Part shown: piece after piece, positions 1-10,376 of the stretch
Numbering within the stretch: the stretch's first letter is position 1
Layout: every line of letters begins with the position of its first letter
Source: Palaemon carinicauda
Lineage: Eukaryota; Arthropoda; Malacostraca; Decapoda; Palaemonidae
NCBI RefSeq assembly: GCF_036898095.1
Contig: NC_090765.1
Location: forward strand, 29,768,460-29,832,459
DNA length: 64,000 nt
Direction of reading: 5' to 3'
Notes under the pieces: model-generated
Seen by the model: only the letters and a program-made list of their open reading frames with translations
Told to the model about the DNA's origin: nothing
Database searches by the model: none
Program-made: the position numbers and the translations under genes

Positions 1-2007
1 CTACTAGGAGACCGCCCTACAAGAGGTCCGTCTCAGACAGTGCCGCGACGGCCCAGGCCTCTCCCAGCACGACGAGGAGAGAGGCTCCCTCTTCCTCCTG
101 GTCCTCAGCGCCTCAGCCCTCCCGTAGGGGGGCTCCAGCATTGGCAAGCATGGAAGGCTCACGGAGCGGAGCCTTGGACAGTGTCCGTACTGAAGGAGGG
201 CTACAGACTGCCGTTCTTGGCAGAACCACCCCTTCTAATCCCGGCCAGCCGGGCGGAATGGCTGGCTCCCAAAGACCCGTTGAAGAAGACCGCCCTTCAA
301 GAGGAAGTGTCCTCCATGTTGGAGAAGGGCGCCATGGAAGAAATTCTTCTCACAGGCCCGGGTTTCTACAGTCGCCTGTTCCTGGTAGAAAAAGCGACGG
401 GGGGGTGGAGGCCGGTTATAGATCTGTCGGCTCTCAACAAGTTCATCAAGAAGACAGACTTCAAAATGGACACTCCGAAGTCAGTCCTACTGTCCTTGAG
501 GGAGAAAGATTACATGATGACCATAGACCTCAAGGACGCCTACTTCCAAATTCCGGTCCACCCCTCGAGTCGAAAGTTTCTCCGGGTGAAATGGGGTTCC
601 CAGATCCTGCAATTCAAGACCCTTTGCTTCGGATTGTCAACAGCGCTCCAGGTATTCACGAGAGTCTTCACGACTGTCTCAGTGTGGGCTCACGAACGAG
701 GCATTCGCCTCATCCGATACCTGGACGACTGGTTGCTTCTTTCCTCCTCGAAGGACCTCTTGGAGGAACAAGGGATGAAACTCCTCCAGTTTTGCAAGGA
801 TCTGGGGATCGTGATCAACCCGGAAAAATCAAACCTATCCCCATCCACCAGAATGACCTACTTGGGAATGACGTTAGATACCATTCTGGGAAAAGCCTTC
901 CCTTCGGGAGACAGAATAAACAACCTCATGGAAATTATTCGGCCGTTCCTATTGGGGCATCCCAGGAGAGCAAAAGACTGGCAAAGACTGACAGGGCACC
1001 TGGTGTTGTTGGAGAAACTAGTTCCCCAGGGGAGGGTAAGGCTCAGAGCCGTGCAATGGAACCTGAAGAACCTCTGGTGCCAACTGGACTCGCAACAAGT
1101 CCTAATCCCAGTTCTACCAAACACGAGGCCCTCCCTGGAATGGTGGCATTGCCGGTCGAACTCGCTCAAGGGGATGCCCTTCGCGAGCGACCCCCCCGAG
1201 TTACTACTGTTCACAGACGCCTCCAACCAAGGATGGGGAGCCCATCTCCTTGACGAGACAGCGCGAGGGACCTGGTTGGACGGGGAAAAGGAACTCCACA
1301 TCAATGTCCTGGAGTTGAAGGCAGTCCAGAAGGCTTGCCTACACTTCGCGGATCTTCTAAGGGGAAACACCGTGGCGTTGATGTGCGACAACGCCACGGT
1401 AGTAGCATACATAAAGAAGCAAGGAGGCTTGAAGTCGAAGGAGTTGTGCGATCACACCATAAAGATTCTAGATTGGGCGGAAGAGAACCAAGTGGTGTTG
1501 TTAGCAAGGTTCATTCCCGGGAAGAAAAACGTGCTGGCCGACGGTCTCAGCAGAGTGGGCCAAATAGTAGGGACAGAGTTGTCCCTCCTCCCAGAAGTAG
1601 CCAAGCTCATCATCCAACGTTGGGGTTCCCCGGTGATGGACCTCTTTGCAACCAAACTCAATGCCCAACTCCCCATATATTGTTCTCCTGTACCAGATCC
1701 GAAGGCAGCCTTGGAAGACGCCTTTCAGCACAAGTGGGACAATCTAGACGTGTACGCTTTTCCCCCTTTCACGTTGATAAGGCAGGTGCTCAACAGAGTA
1801 AGGACAGCCCGAAACTTAAAGATGACTTTGGTAGCGCCTTGTTGGCCGGAGAGAGAGTGGTTCGCGGACCTAAAAGACCTGGCGAGTCAACCCCCGTGGC
1901 CTCTACCCGACAGGTCAGACCTCCTGCATCAACCTCATTTTCTCAGGCTCCACGACAACCCACAGTCCCTACGTCTTCACGCCTGGAGACAATCGAGCGA
2001 CTCTTGA
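1..2007 (+). CDS. DIRS-A Pol: reverse transcriptase, RNase H, methyltransferase-like domain (5' partial)
   Basis: The frame is open from base 1 and ends in a stop at 2005-2007; an upstream start is not visible. The RT region has GGWRPVIDLSALN, TIDLKDAYFQIPVHPSSRKF, CFGLSTA and the catalytic YLDD box at 718-729. RNase H follows, with LLFTDASNQGWG (from about 1207), the ELKA Glu, MCDNATVVAYI and NVLADGLSR. The C-terminal block PVMDLFATKLN...YAFPPFTLI is the Dam-like adenine methyltransferase-type domain that DIRS1-like elements carry after RNase H. No stop occurs in about 668 codons, so this copy's Pol is intact as far as can be seen. The end overlaps the recombinase frame, which is usual for the group. 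The role is copying element RNA into DNA. Confidence 0.88.
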   Translation, partial: LLGDRPTRGPSQTVPRRPRPLPARRGERLPLPPGPQRLSPPVGGLQHWQAWKAHGAEPWTVSVLKEGYRLPFLAEPPLLIPASRAEWLAPKDPLKKTALQEEVSSMLEKGAMEEILLTGPGFYSRLFLVEKATGGWRPVIDLSALNKFIKKTDFKMDTPKSVLLSLREKDYMMTIDLKDAYFQIPVHPSSRKFLRVKWGSQILQFKTLCFGLSTALQVFTRVFTTVSVWAHERGIRLIRYLDDWLLLSSSKDLLEEQGMKLLQFCKDLGIVINPEKSNLSPSTRMTYLGMTLDTILGKAFPSGDRINNLMEIIRPFLLGHPRRAKDWQRLTGHLVLLEKLVPQGRVRLRAVQWNLKNLWCQLDSQQVLIPVLPNTRPSLEWWHCRSNSLKGMPFASDPPELLLFTDASNQGWGAHLLDETARGTWLDGEKELHINVLELKAVQKACLHFADLLRGNTVALMCDNATVVAYIKKQGGLKSKELCDHTIKILDWAEENQVVLLARFIPGKKNVLADGLSRVGQIVGTELSLLPEVAKLIIQRWGSPVMDLFATKLNAQLPIYCSPVPDPKAALEDAFQHKWDNLDVYAFPPFTLIRQVLNRVRTARNLKMTLVAPCWPEREWFADLKDLASQPPWPLPDRSDLLHQPHFLRLHDNPQSLRLHAWRQSSDS

Positions 2008-3030
2008 AGAAGGAAGGATGTTCTTCATCCACTGCTAAGAGAATGTCGCTATACCTGAGAAAGTCTTCAGCTGCAGTCTACCAGGCTAAGTGGGCCTCCT
2101 TCACGAAGTGGTGCTCTGCGAGGCACATTAAGCCCCTTAATGCCTCTGTCCCGGACATAGCGGATTTTCTGGTGTTTCTCAGAGACAAAATGGGAATGTC
2201 AATCCCAGCCATAAAAGGGGTTCGGGCCGCCTTAGGCCAAGTCTTCCTCCTGAAGGGCATCGACCTGGGGGCCTCTAGGCACATAGCGATACTTGTCAAG
2301 AGCTTCGAGCAGTCCTGCCCCCCACAACCGAGTAGGGTTCCCCAGTGGGACTTAGCTAAGGTCCTGAAGATGTTGTGTGGCCCCCCCCTTTGAACCTTTG
2401 AAAGATATCGTGGACAGGGATCTCACTCTCAAGGCCGTCTTCTTGCTGGCCTTGGCGTCCGCTAAGAGAGTGGGTGAGATCCATGGGCTGTCATATGACG
2501 TTTCTCATTCGAAGGGGTGGAAAGAAGTATCCTTCAAGTTCGTTCCTTCTTTTGTGGCGAAGACCCAGAACCCGGCAGTCTGGGATCCGAAGTTCGAAGG
2601 TTTCTCCATACCAGCCATCCCTAGGACGGGTAATTCGGAGGATTTGAAATTATACCCTGTCCGAACCATTAGAAAATACTTTGAAAGAACGGCTCATCTC
2701 TGCCCAGGCATCAAGAGCCTCTTCGTATCCACGGGTGTTACTAAGACGCAAGTGTCCAAGAACACCATTTCCTTCTGGTTTAGACAAGTTATTGCCAGAG
2801 CCTACAAGGAGGAAGGCCTGGCCGTGCCAGGCGCCCCCAGACCTCATGACATCAGAGGCCTGAGCACTTCCTTAGCCTTTGAGAAAAACATGGCAGTGGG
2901 TCAGATCCTTCGGGCAGGTACTTGGTCGAACCAGTCGACCTTTACTGCCCATTACCTCAAGGACTACTCGAGGAAGTCCTTAGACGGGTTCTCCATTGGA
3001 ACAGTCATCTCCGCCCTCCAAGTGGTTTAA
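1335..3030 (+). pseudogene. DIRS-A tyrosine recombinase, one frameshift
   Basis: Recombinase sequence starts near 1980 (SRLETIERLLKKEG, AVYQAKWASFTKWC) in a frame open since 1335 and overlapping the 3' part of pol. It runs to a stop at 2391-2393, then continues in the next frame from 2377 to 3030. The break lies in a run of eight C (2381-2388), so a one-base length change is the likely lesion. The C-terminal half keeps the catalytic signatures: LALASAKRVGEIHGLS (first Arg), VAKTQNP (Lys), PHDIRGLSTSLAF (HxxR) and FTAHYLKD (nucleophile Tyr). In DIRS elements this enzyme inserts a circular DNA intermediate without target duplication. Confidence 0.85.
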
Positions 3031-3201
3031 CGGTAAAAGCCCCAGGCTCAATCACGGATAGCAACCGGGAGACACAGGTGCGTTTCCTTCCATCCTACCC
3101 AGTTGCTCCCTATCCTCATCGGGGATTACCAACTTGTACCATTGGATAACATGTTCTTCACGACTACGCTACTGGATGCAACATCAGAAGAAGTTTTTTC
3201 A
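3031..3201 (+). other. DIRS-A 3' non-coding region upstream of the LINE insertion
   Basis: This short non-coding stretch follows the recombinase stop. It continues across the nested LINE at 6710 and is recognised as element sequence only by position. No gene is seen. Confidence 0.6.
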
Positions 3202-3211
3202 AAGGGTGAGT
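3202..3211. repeat. Target-site duplication of the nested LINE (left copy)
   Basis: AAGGGTGAGT, identical to 6700-6709 at the other end of the LINE. Confidence 0.85.
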
Positions 3212-6200
3212 CGTCGTCGTCGTCGTCGGCGCCCACTCGTGTCCGAGTATTGGGTTCTGTCGTTAGCCATCAGCCTCCTGTCTGTGGGGTGGGTGCTTAT
3301 GCCTGATGTGGCTGTTAAGTCCTAGTCTGTGGTGGAAGAGTCGCGGACAGTGTTCACAAGGGAGGGTAGGTGGTGGGCGGGGCTGTTCTAATCGCTCTCT
3401 CCTTCTTCTCCTCCTAGCCTCCTCATTTTGTCTCCTCTCCTCGAAGTCCACGGTGCCATGGTGTACTGTACTCCTCCAGGTTTTCCTGTCCCTGGCTGTT
3501 TCTTCCCATGAGGAAGGATCGATGTCAGTTAGAGCCAGGGTGCGCTTTAGTTGATCTTTATAGCGCATTTTCGGGGCTCCTCGTGGTCTGGTGCCCTGGG
3601 TCAGTTCTCCGAAGAATATTTTCTTTGGGGTCTAGATGGATCCATCCTATGCACGTGTCCTATCCAGCGGAGGCGGTGGTGGATGATGGTGGCCTCCACG
3701 CTGGTCAGCGAGGCACGTTCTAAGACTTCAATGTTGGTGGTGTGGCTCTCCCAGGGGATTTTCAAGATCTGCCTCAGTTTCATTTGTTGGAAGCGTTCTA
3801 GGATTTTGATATCGTTTCTATATAGCGTCCATGTTTCACATGCATACAGGAGCGTGGAGAGGACTACTGCCCTGAACACCATTATTTTGGTGGTCATTGT
3901 CAGTGCGTGGTTGTTAAATACGCGGCAGTTGAGTCGGCCAAAGGCGGAGTGGGCTGCCCCGATCCTGTTCTCCACGTCCTTTTTGCTTGTGGGAGCTGAT
4001 GTTAGGATGCTCCCTACGTAGGAGAACTGGTCCACCTGTTCTAACGGTTGGTCATTCACTGTGGTATTGAAGTTGGGGAGCATCAGTCCTGGTGGATGTT
4101 GGACGAGGGTCTTGGTTTTGTCTGAGTTGACTTGCATCCCAAAACGTTCGTAGGCAGAGTTGTATGCATCAGCTAATGACTGCAGGTCCTTTGCCGTCTG
4201 ACCTGGGGTGGCATTGTTGTCAGCATACTGCAGTTCTCGCACTGCACACAAGGTGGTCTTGGTTCTGGCGCGGAGTCTAGCGAGGTTGAAAGCGCCTCCA
4301 TTCATGCGGAAACGTAGGTCGACTGAGGGTGTGTCTGGGGGAATCTCGTTGAGCATTGCTGCGGTGTATAGCGAGAAACACGTTGGGACCAGAACACAGC
4401 CCTGCTTCAGGCCGCCATTGATGGGGAATGGGTCTGAAAGAGAGTTCTGGTGGCAGACTCTCCCAACCATTCCGTCATGGAGGGCACGCACCAGCTTGAC
4501 AAAATCGGGTGGGCAGCCATATCTTTTGAGGACAGCCCACATGGCAGGTCGAGGTACTTTGTCGAAGGCCTTTTTCAAATCCCAGAAGATGAACATTATG
4601 GGCTGTTGTTGTTCGAGGCTCTTCTCTTGTAGTTGTCGCGCACAGAAGATCATGTCTATGGTCCCGCGGGAAGGTCGAAAGCCGCACTGGGACTCTGGCA
4701 GGACGTCTTCTGCCAAAATAAGGAGGCGGTCAAGGAGAATCCGAGCGAAAATCTTACTTGCGATGCTTAGTAGTGATATTCCCCGGTAGTTGTTACAGTT
4801 CTCCCTGTCTCCCTTCTTGAAGATGGTAATGATGTTTGCATCGCAGAAGTCACTGGGGGGGGTCTTGGTCTCCCATATTTTCAGTATAAGGAGCATCAAA
4901 CGGTTCCTCAAGCCGGGACCACCGTGAGTGAGGAGCTCCAACGGGATGTCTGGCCCTGGGGCTTTGCCGGGCTTCATGCGCTGCAGGGCCTTGTTGAAGT
5001 CATGGATGGAGGGTGGTATTGCCATCCAGTGCCGGACGGGATGCTGCGGGGTCATTCGCAGGAGATCGTCTGGGGTGTCTGCTTGGTCATTGAGGAGGTT
5101 CTCAAAGTGAGACCTCCACCTGGCCAGGATGCCCTCTCTGTCGGTGATGGTCGTGGCCCTATCCGCGTCCTTCAGGCTGCCCACTGATGACCGTGTGGGA
5201 CCGAATATTTCTTTTGTTGCTGCATAGAAGCTGCGCAGGTCACGTTGGTCAGCGAAACTCTGTATTTCTGCAGCTTTTCTTTGCCACCAAGTGTTCTGGG
5301 CTTCACGGATACCTCTTTGGCAACCAGCTTCAGCTACCTTGTGAGCACATTTGTTAGCTGCTGTTGGTTGGTTTTCCACAGTCAGGCGTGCTTGTCGTTT
5401 GGTTTCAATGAGAAGAGAGATGGTAGCATCATTCTCATCAAACCAATCCTGCCGTTTCTTGGTGGTGTAGCCTAGTGTTTCCTCCGCGGCACGGGCCATG
5501 GCGTTTCTGAGGGTGGTCCAGTGGTGCTCGACAGTGGCCTGGCCCACAGGGTCTGCGAGGTATTGTTCGTAGGCCTCCTTGTAGTTCTGTGCCACCTGTG
5601 GGTTGCGGAGCTTACTACAATCAAAGCGTTGGGGTGGTATGCTGTCAGGTGCCCTTCTGGGTGGTCATAGGGTCGTCACGGAGAGTCGGGAGATGAGGAG
5701 TCTGTGGTCCGTCCAGCAGTCCGCTCCGGGCATGGATCGGGTGATGCGGACGTCTCCTCGGTCTCTGGCTCTGGTCAGGACGTAGTCCAGGGTGTGCCAG
5801 TGTTTAGACCGTGGGTGTCTCCATGTGGTCTTTTGTCGCTTTGGTAACTGGAAGATGGTGTTTGTTACCACAAGTTGGTGTTCTGCACATAGACCCAGTA
5901 GGAGTTGGCCATTGGCGTTGCAATTTCCAATGCCATGGCGGCCGATGATTCCCTCCCACAGGCGATGGTCTTTGCCTACTCGGGCATTAAAGTCGCCAAG
6001 CACAACGAGCTTGTCATTGGCGGGCACTGCCTGGATGGTGCGGTCGAGCTGGGTGTAGAAGGCAGCTTTGTTATCATCGGTTGAGGTCATAGTCGGGGCG
6101 TAGACAGAGATCAGGGTGAGATGTCTGTCCCACGTGATGGGGATGCGGACAGTCATCAGGCGCTCACTGATGGCCTTGGGAGCGAGGTTGTGCTGCTGCA

Positions 6201-6699
6201 CTAGCTGGGAACGGATGGCGAAGCCGACACCGTGGATGCGAGGCTCCTCTAGGGCTTTGCTTTTCCAGAAGATGGTGTAGCCTGTTCCAGCTTCCCTGAT
6301 GTTGCCCTCTTCGGGTAGTCTGGTCTCGCTAAGAGCCGCCACATCAACATTGAAGTGGGCTAGCTCCTTGCAGACGAGGGCTGTACGTCGTTCCGGGCGG
6401 TTGGTGTTCGTCACGTCTTGGAGGGTGCGGATGTTCCACGCACCTAAGGTTAATATTTTTTTCTTGTTATTTCGACCGCATTAGTGGGATGTCCGCCAGC
6501 CGCGGTGAGCTGACCAGACGGGTTTGCCGTGTCCGATGTTTACCCCACCTTTTCTAGGGGCCTCCCCATGTGGGGTGGGCTGCGGTGTCCTCAATAGGCC
6601 AGCCCAGTCACGGGTCCAGCTGCCGAACTCTGGTGTCACGGCCCCGTCACCAGAGAGCGACTGAATCTTAGACTCGCCGCCTGAGTGCAGTCGTGGGCT
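3212..6699 (-). mobile_element. Non-LTR retrotransposon (APE-type LINE) nested in DIRS-A
   Basis: It reads on the minus strand: a 5' untranslated part (6699-6481), one long endonuclease-RT-zinc finger ORF, a short 3' part and a terminal GAC-type trinucleotide run (3212-3229). It is flanked by a perfect 10-bp direct repeat AAGGGTGAGT at 3202-3211 and 6700-6709, the expected target-site duplication. The copy appears close to full length. I cannot assign the clade with confidence; the protein resembles invertebrate ORFs often labelled 'craniofacial development protein 2-like'. Confidence 0.88.
3263..6480 (-). pseudogene. LINE ORF: AP endonuclease + reverse transcriptase + C-terminal C2H2 zinc finger
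   Basis: The frame is open from 6480 and shows the N-terminal GAWNIRTL motif, then the endonuclease motifs LSETRL, SVYAPT, GDFNARVG and TDHRLL (to about 5670). One in-frame TGA at 5665-5667 interrupts it, and the same frame continues to 3601. RT motifs are KAPGPD, ANIITIFKKGDRENCNNYRGISLLS, CGFRPSRGT, DLKKAFDKV, GGLKQGC and a catalytic box that reads YADN instead of YADD (Asn codon at 4216-4218). A one-base shift near 3630 moves the reading to 3568-3263, which encodes RYKDQLKRTL, an Arg-rich stretch and a zinc finger (CEHCPRLFHHRLGLNSHIRHKH). The element is therefore dead: stop, frameshift and lost catalytic Asp. Confidence 0.88.
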
Positions 6700-6709
6700 A
6701 AGGGTGAGT
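6700..6709. repeat. Target-site duplication of the nested LINE (right copy)
   Basis: AAGGGTGAGT, identical to 3202-3211. Removing the LINE and one copy restores an unbroken DIRS-A 3' region. Confidence 0.85.
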
Positions 6710-6844
6710 ACTTAGACACTAACGTGAGCTCTTTGTGTAGTTACCCTCTCGTCCGTTTTCTAGTATGTACGGTTATTCCTGGGCCTCTTGGCCTCCGCTT
6801 ACTGGGTCTGTAGGTCAGAATAGCACTCCCGCCTCCTAAAGTGT

Positions 6845-7183
6845 AAGTCTCCTAAGAAAGTAGTTTGAGGTAAGTATTCGTGTTGGAACAAATCAAAAAT
6901 TTTAAGTAATTTTTATTTTTCCTAACATACTTACCGAGAACTACTTTCGGGTAATCGCCCTCCCTTCCTTCCCTGAGTGCCTCTCTTCCCTTGCAAGTAT
7001 TGTGCTACTTCAATAGAACTTACTGGAGATTTCGACCCGAGGTAGGCCTCCATAGAAAACGGGATGGAGGGTACCCTACACAAAACTCTGGTCGGTAGAG
7101 AGGAGATTACAGGTAACTCCTAAGAAAGTAGTTCTCGGTAAGTATGTTAGGAAAAATAAAAATTACTTAAAATTTTTTATTTT
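6845..7183 (+). repeat. DIRS-A internal complementary region and right terminal repeat
   Basis: 6895-6947 is the exact or near-exact reverse complement of about 7122-7175 (core TTTTCCTAACATACTTACCG), making a hairpin with a ~175-bp loop. The adjoining 6848-6892 (CTCCTAAGAAAGTAGTTTGAGG...GTTGGAACAA) is complementary to the left end of the related fragment at 61604-61645. One block complementary to the left end next to one complementary to the right end is the internal complementary region of DIRS1-like elements, thought to template circle closure. Confidence 0.82.
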
Positions 7184-7669
<486 letters not shown>

Positions 7670-7857
7670 GTCAACTTATGATATGGGATATTTTCACCGG
7701 TACCTTAGTCTGGGATTTCAAGAACACTATAGAGGGGCAAGGATATGGAGCATTGTTTGATGCAAAGTGGTCTCCTGATGGGTTTATGATTGCCTCAACT
7801 GATTCACATGGTCATTTGGTCTTGTTTGGCATTGGACACAATGAAAAATTCAAAAAG
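7670..7857 (+). CDS. BRWD3: BRWD3 exon: last WD40 blade
   Basis: The acceptor is a pyrimidine tract ending CAATTACAG and the donor is AAG|GTAATG. The first two bases finish a codon, then 62 codons follow, ending in phase 0. The peptide contains MIWDIFTG, the family-diagnostic IEGQGYGALFDAKWSPDG, and TDSHGHLVLFGIG, aligning with the final WD40 blade of PHIP/BRWD (IEGQGHGAVFDCKCSPDG as I remember it). This blade closes the beta-propeller expected to dock on DDB1. The exon lies 486 bp after the end of DIRS-A and 184 bp before a LINE relic. Confidence 0.93.
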
Positions 7858-8040
7858 GTAATGCTTTACTGACTTATTTACTTTTAGTAGAAAAAGTTGA
7901 ATAATATATGGAGAACACCAGTTGATCTGTTTTGTTGATGAGTTTTTGGGTTCCTTTTAGTTATTACAATGACCTTGAATGAAATAAAACAATTTAGAAG
8001 AAGAAAATATACTTAGAAAGATTATTAGATTTTAGACTAA

Positions 8041-9345
8041 AAGAATACACAGATGGCAGACAAGAATGAGAGAGATTACAAGTGAGGAAGTGATGAGAGC
8101 ACTAGATGAAACGAAAGCAAGAAAAGCACTTAGTATGGATGGTGTGAGGGCTGAGATGTTAAAGGAGGGTATTGTGACTGTTCTTGAATGGTTGGTGAGA
8201 CTGTTTGATATAAGTTTTATGTTGTCAATGGTACGAGTGTACTTGGTGTGTGCGTGTACTGTTCCGCTATACAAATGTAAGGGAGATGTGCATGAGTGTT
8301 GTAAATCAAGGGGTATTAGTTTGATGAGTGTGGTTGGAAAAGTTTATGGTAGAGTGCTAATTAATAGGATTAAGGATGAAACAAAAGATCGAATCTTAGA
8401 AATGCAGGGTGGCTTTAGAAGAGGTAGGTGATGTATGGATCAGATTTTTGCTGTTAGGCAGATTGGTTAGAAATATTTTGCAAAAGGTTAGGAGGTGTAT
8501 GTTGCATTTATGGATCTGGAGAAAGCATATGATAGAATTGATAAGGAATCAATGTGGAATGTGATGAAGTTATATGGAATTGGTGGAAAGTGGTTGAGAG
8601 CAGTGAAGAATTTATACATATGCAGTAATGCGTGTGTCATAATATGAAATGAAGTGAGTGGTTTCCAAGAAGAGTGGTGCTGAGACAGGAATGTGTGATA
8701 TCACCATGGTTGTTCAATTTATTTGTTGGAGTTGTGAGAGAGGTGAATGCTCGAATACTTGGTCAAGGATTGAAGTTAATATTGTTTGTGGAGGATACTG
8801 TATTGGTTGCAGACTCTGAGAAGCTGAGTCAATTAGTGACAGAGTTTGGGAGGGTGTCTGAGAGATGGAAATTGAGAGTTAATGTGGGTAAGAGTAAGGT
8901 TATGAGATGCACGAGAAGGGAGGGTGGTGCTAGGTTGAATGTCATGTTGAATGTAGTTACTTGATGAAGTAGGTTAGTTTAAGTATTTGCGGTCTGTTGT
9001 TGCTTTAAATGATGGAATGGAAGATTATGTATGTTATAGAGTGAATGAACAATGTAAAGTGTTTTGGCCAGTGAAGGGAGTGGTAAAGAATAAAGGGTTG
9101 GGAATGAATGAAGAAAGAGTTCCGTATGAGGAAGTGATTGCACCAGCTGTGATGGATGGATTGGAGTTGTTGGAGATGAAATTGAGGGAGAGACAGAAGT
9201 TTAATGTGTTTGAGGCATATGGCTGGTATAAATAGGGTTAGGAACGAAGTAGTGAGGATGAGAACGAGTGTAAGAAATTAATTAGCAGCTAGAGTGGATA
9301 TGAATATGTTGAGGTGGATTGGCCATATAGAGTGAATGGAAAATG
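8041..9345 (+). pseudogene. Decayed LINE reverse transcriptase relic
   Basis: Several frames in series give a recognisable non-LTR RT: SEEVMRALDETKARKA, CCKSRGISLMSVVGKVYGRV, MQGGFRRGR, then after a stop VAFMDLEKAYDRID and LYGIGGKWLRAVKNLY, then CVISPWLFNLFV, a degenerate catalytic box FVEDTVLVAD (normally FADD), WKLRVNVGKSKVM, and C-terminal scraps to about 9345. It has many stops and frameshifts, so it is an old copy. It resembles a LINE common in decapods (from memory). It differs from the nested LINE at 3.2-6.7 kb. Confidence 0.85.
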
Positions 9346-9373
9346 GCTGACATATAGATTACCTTATTATTTC

Positions 9374-9570
9374 TGTGAACCTTCCCTGATGTTCATATTG
9401 CTTCTTCCTCAGAAGCCTGGTTTAATTGACCTTTACCCCAAAAATTGAACTTTTAAAAAATTTCCCATTTTCTTCCCTTCATATACACAAACTTAGTATA
9501 GGAAGAAGCATTCTAGCAGTAAGTTGCAAATGACAAGCCATTCTCTTTCTCCCTTTAGTTTCTTCAGTCA
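9374..9570 (+). repeat. Solo end fragment of a DIRS-D-type element
   Basis: The segment CTGATGTTCATATTGC...CAGAAGCCTGGTTTA...AAATTTCCCATTTTCTTCCCTT matches the left terminal repeat of DIRS relic D (35166-35440) and, inverted, its right one (42800-43057). Only this end is present. Confidence 0.65.
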
Positions 9571-10284
9571 TCCTGCACTCATTAGACGTATATTAATTTT
9601 CTCTAAATTGCTTAATCATTACTGCGAATTAAGATGTCCTACCCTAGTTTTCTTAGCAATTACTCTGTGGAGTGAGCATGGAAATTTTTTCTGGAAATTC
9701 GTCATCCATTCTCCTGGTGTATATTGTCAGGGGCAATACTGTACTTAGATGTAATAATGTTTTGGAAAGTGTGTTTCCCTTACAGTACCTATCATGTGAA
9801 AGTACTGTATGTGGTAGTGACTGCCAACCAAATTGAAAATAATCCTTTATATTTATTATATAAATACATTGTGCTTCATATGTATTTAAGCAAAATGCTA
9901 AAGGGGAGTTGTTGTTTGTTCATGAGATAATATAATTCCATTTTTGATCGTAGGCTAAGGCATAAAACATGGAATTCAATTTTGTCAGCTGATCACTAGT
10001 TTTAGAAAACAACATTATTACATTCTAAAAAGACACAATTTTTTAAAGGTTAATTGTGCTTTAATCAAGCCTTTTTGTATTTTTTTTTTTCAATATCTGT
10101 AGTTTTAACAATTGACAATTACAGACTTTTTTTTTTTTTTGTGATTAAGCGATCTCAAGCTGCTGCTACTACTGTATATCGATAATACGCGCACATACGG
10201 ATAGCAAAGAATATCATTTGTATAATTTCTTAACTTATTAAAAACATCTTCATAGTGAATATTACATCAATAATAATATGTTAT

Positions 10285-10337
<53 letters not shown>

Positions 10338-10376
10338 GTGTATATCTTTGCCATAAAAACTTTCAGTTAAATACTA
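9571..10376. other. Intron, AT-rich, with (TC)n array
   Basis: No gene is seen. There are two T runs (10081-10090 and 10130-10140), and 10288-10332 is a (TC)n microsatellite followed by a short TG/TA tail. Confidence 0.6.

Larger units (their letters stand above)
1..7183 (+). mobile_element. DIRS-type retrotransposon A, left end outside the window
   Basis: The element shows RT-RNase H-methyltransferase and tyrosine recombinase frames in the DIRS order, then a 3' region with an internal complementary region and terminal repeat at 6845-7183. There is no integrase or LTR. The 3' untranslated part is split by a nested LINE (3212-6699). Its end sequences match the left end of the fragment at 61.6 kb, so A and E belong to one family. 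The family is distinct from DIRS-B, though the proteins align over their full length. Confidence 0.88.

Noticed and set aside
141..1253. 370-codon open frame overlapping DIRS-A pol
   Set aside because: Same-strand shadow of the RT frame with no domain; the composition follows pol codon positions.
858..1412. 184-codon minus-strand ORF
   Set aside because: Antisense of RT/RNase H coding sequence; no recognisable motif.
3306..4021. Plus-strand ORFs at 3306-3554 and 3551-4021
   Set aside because: Antisense of the LINE ORF; no domain.
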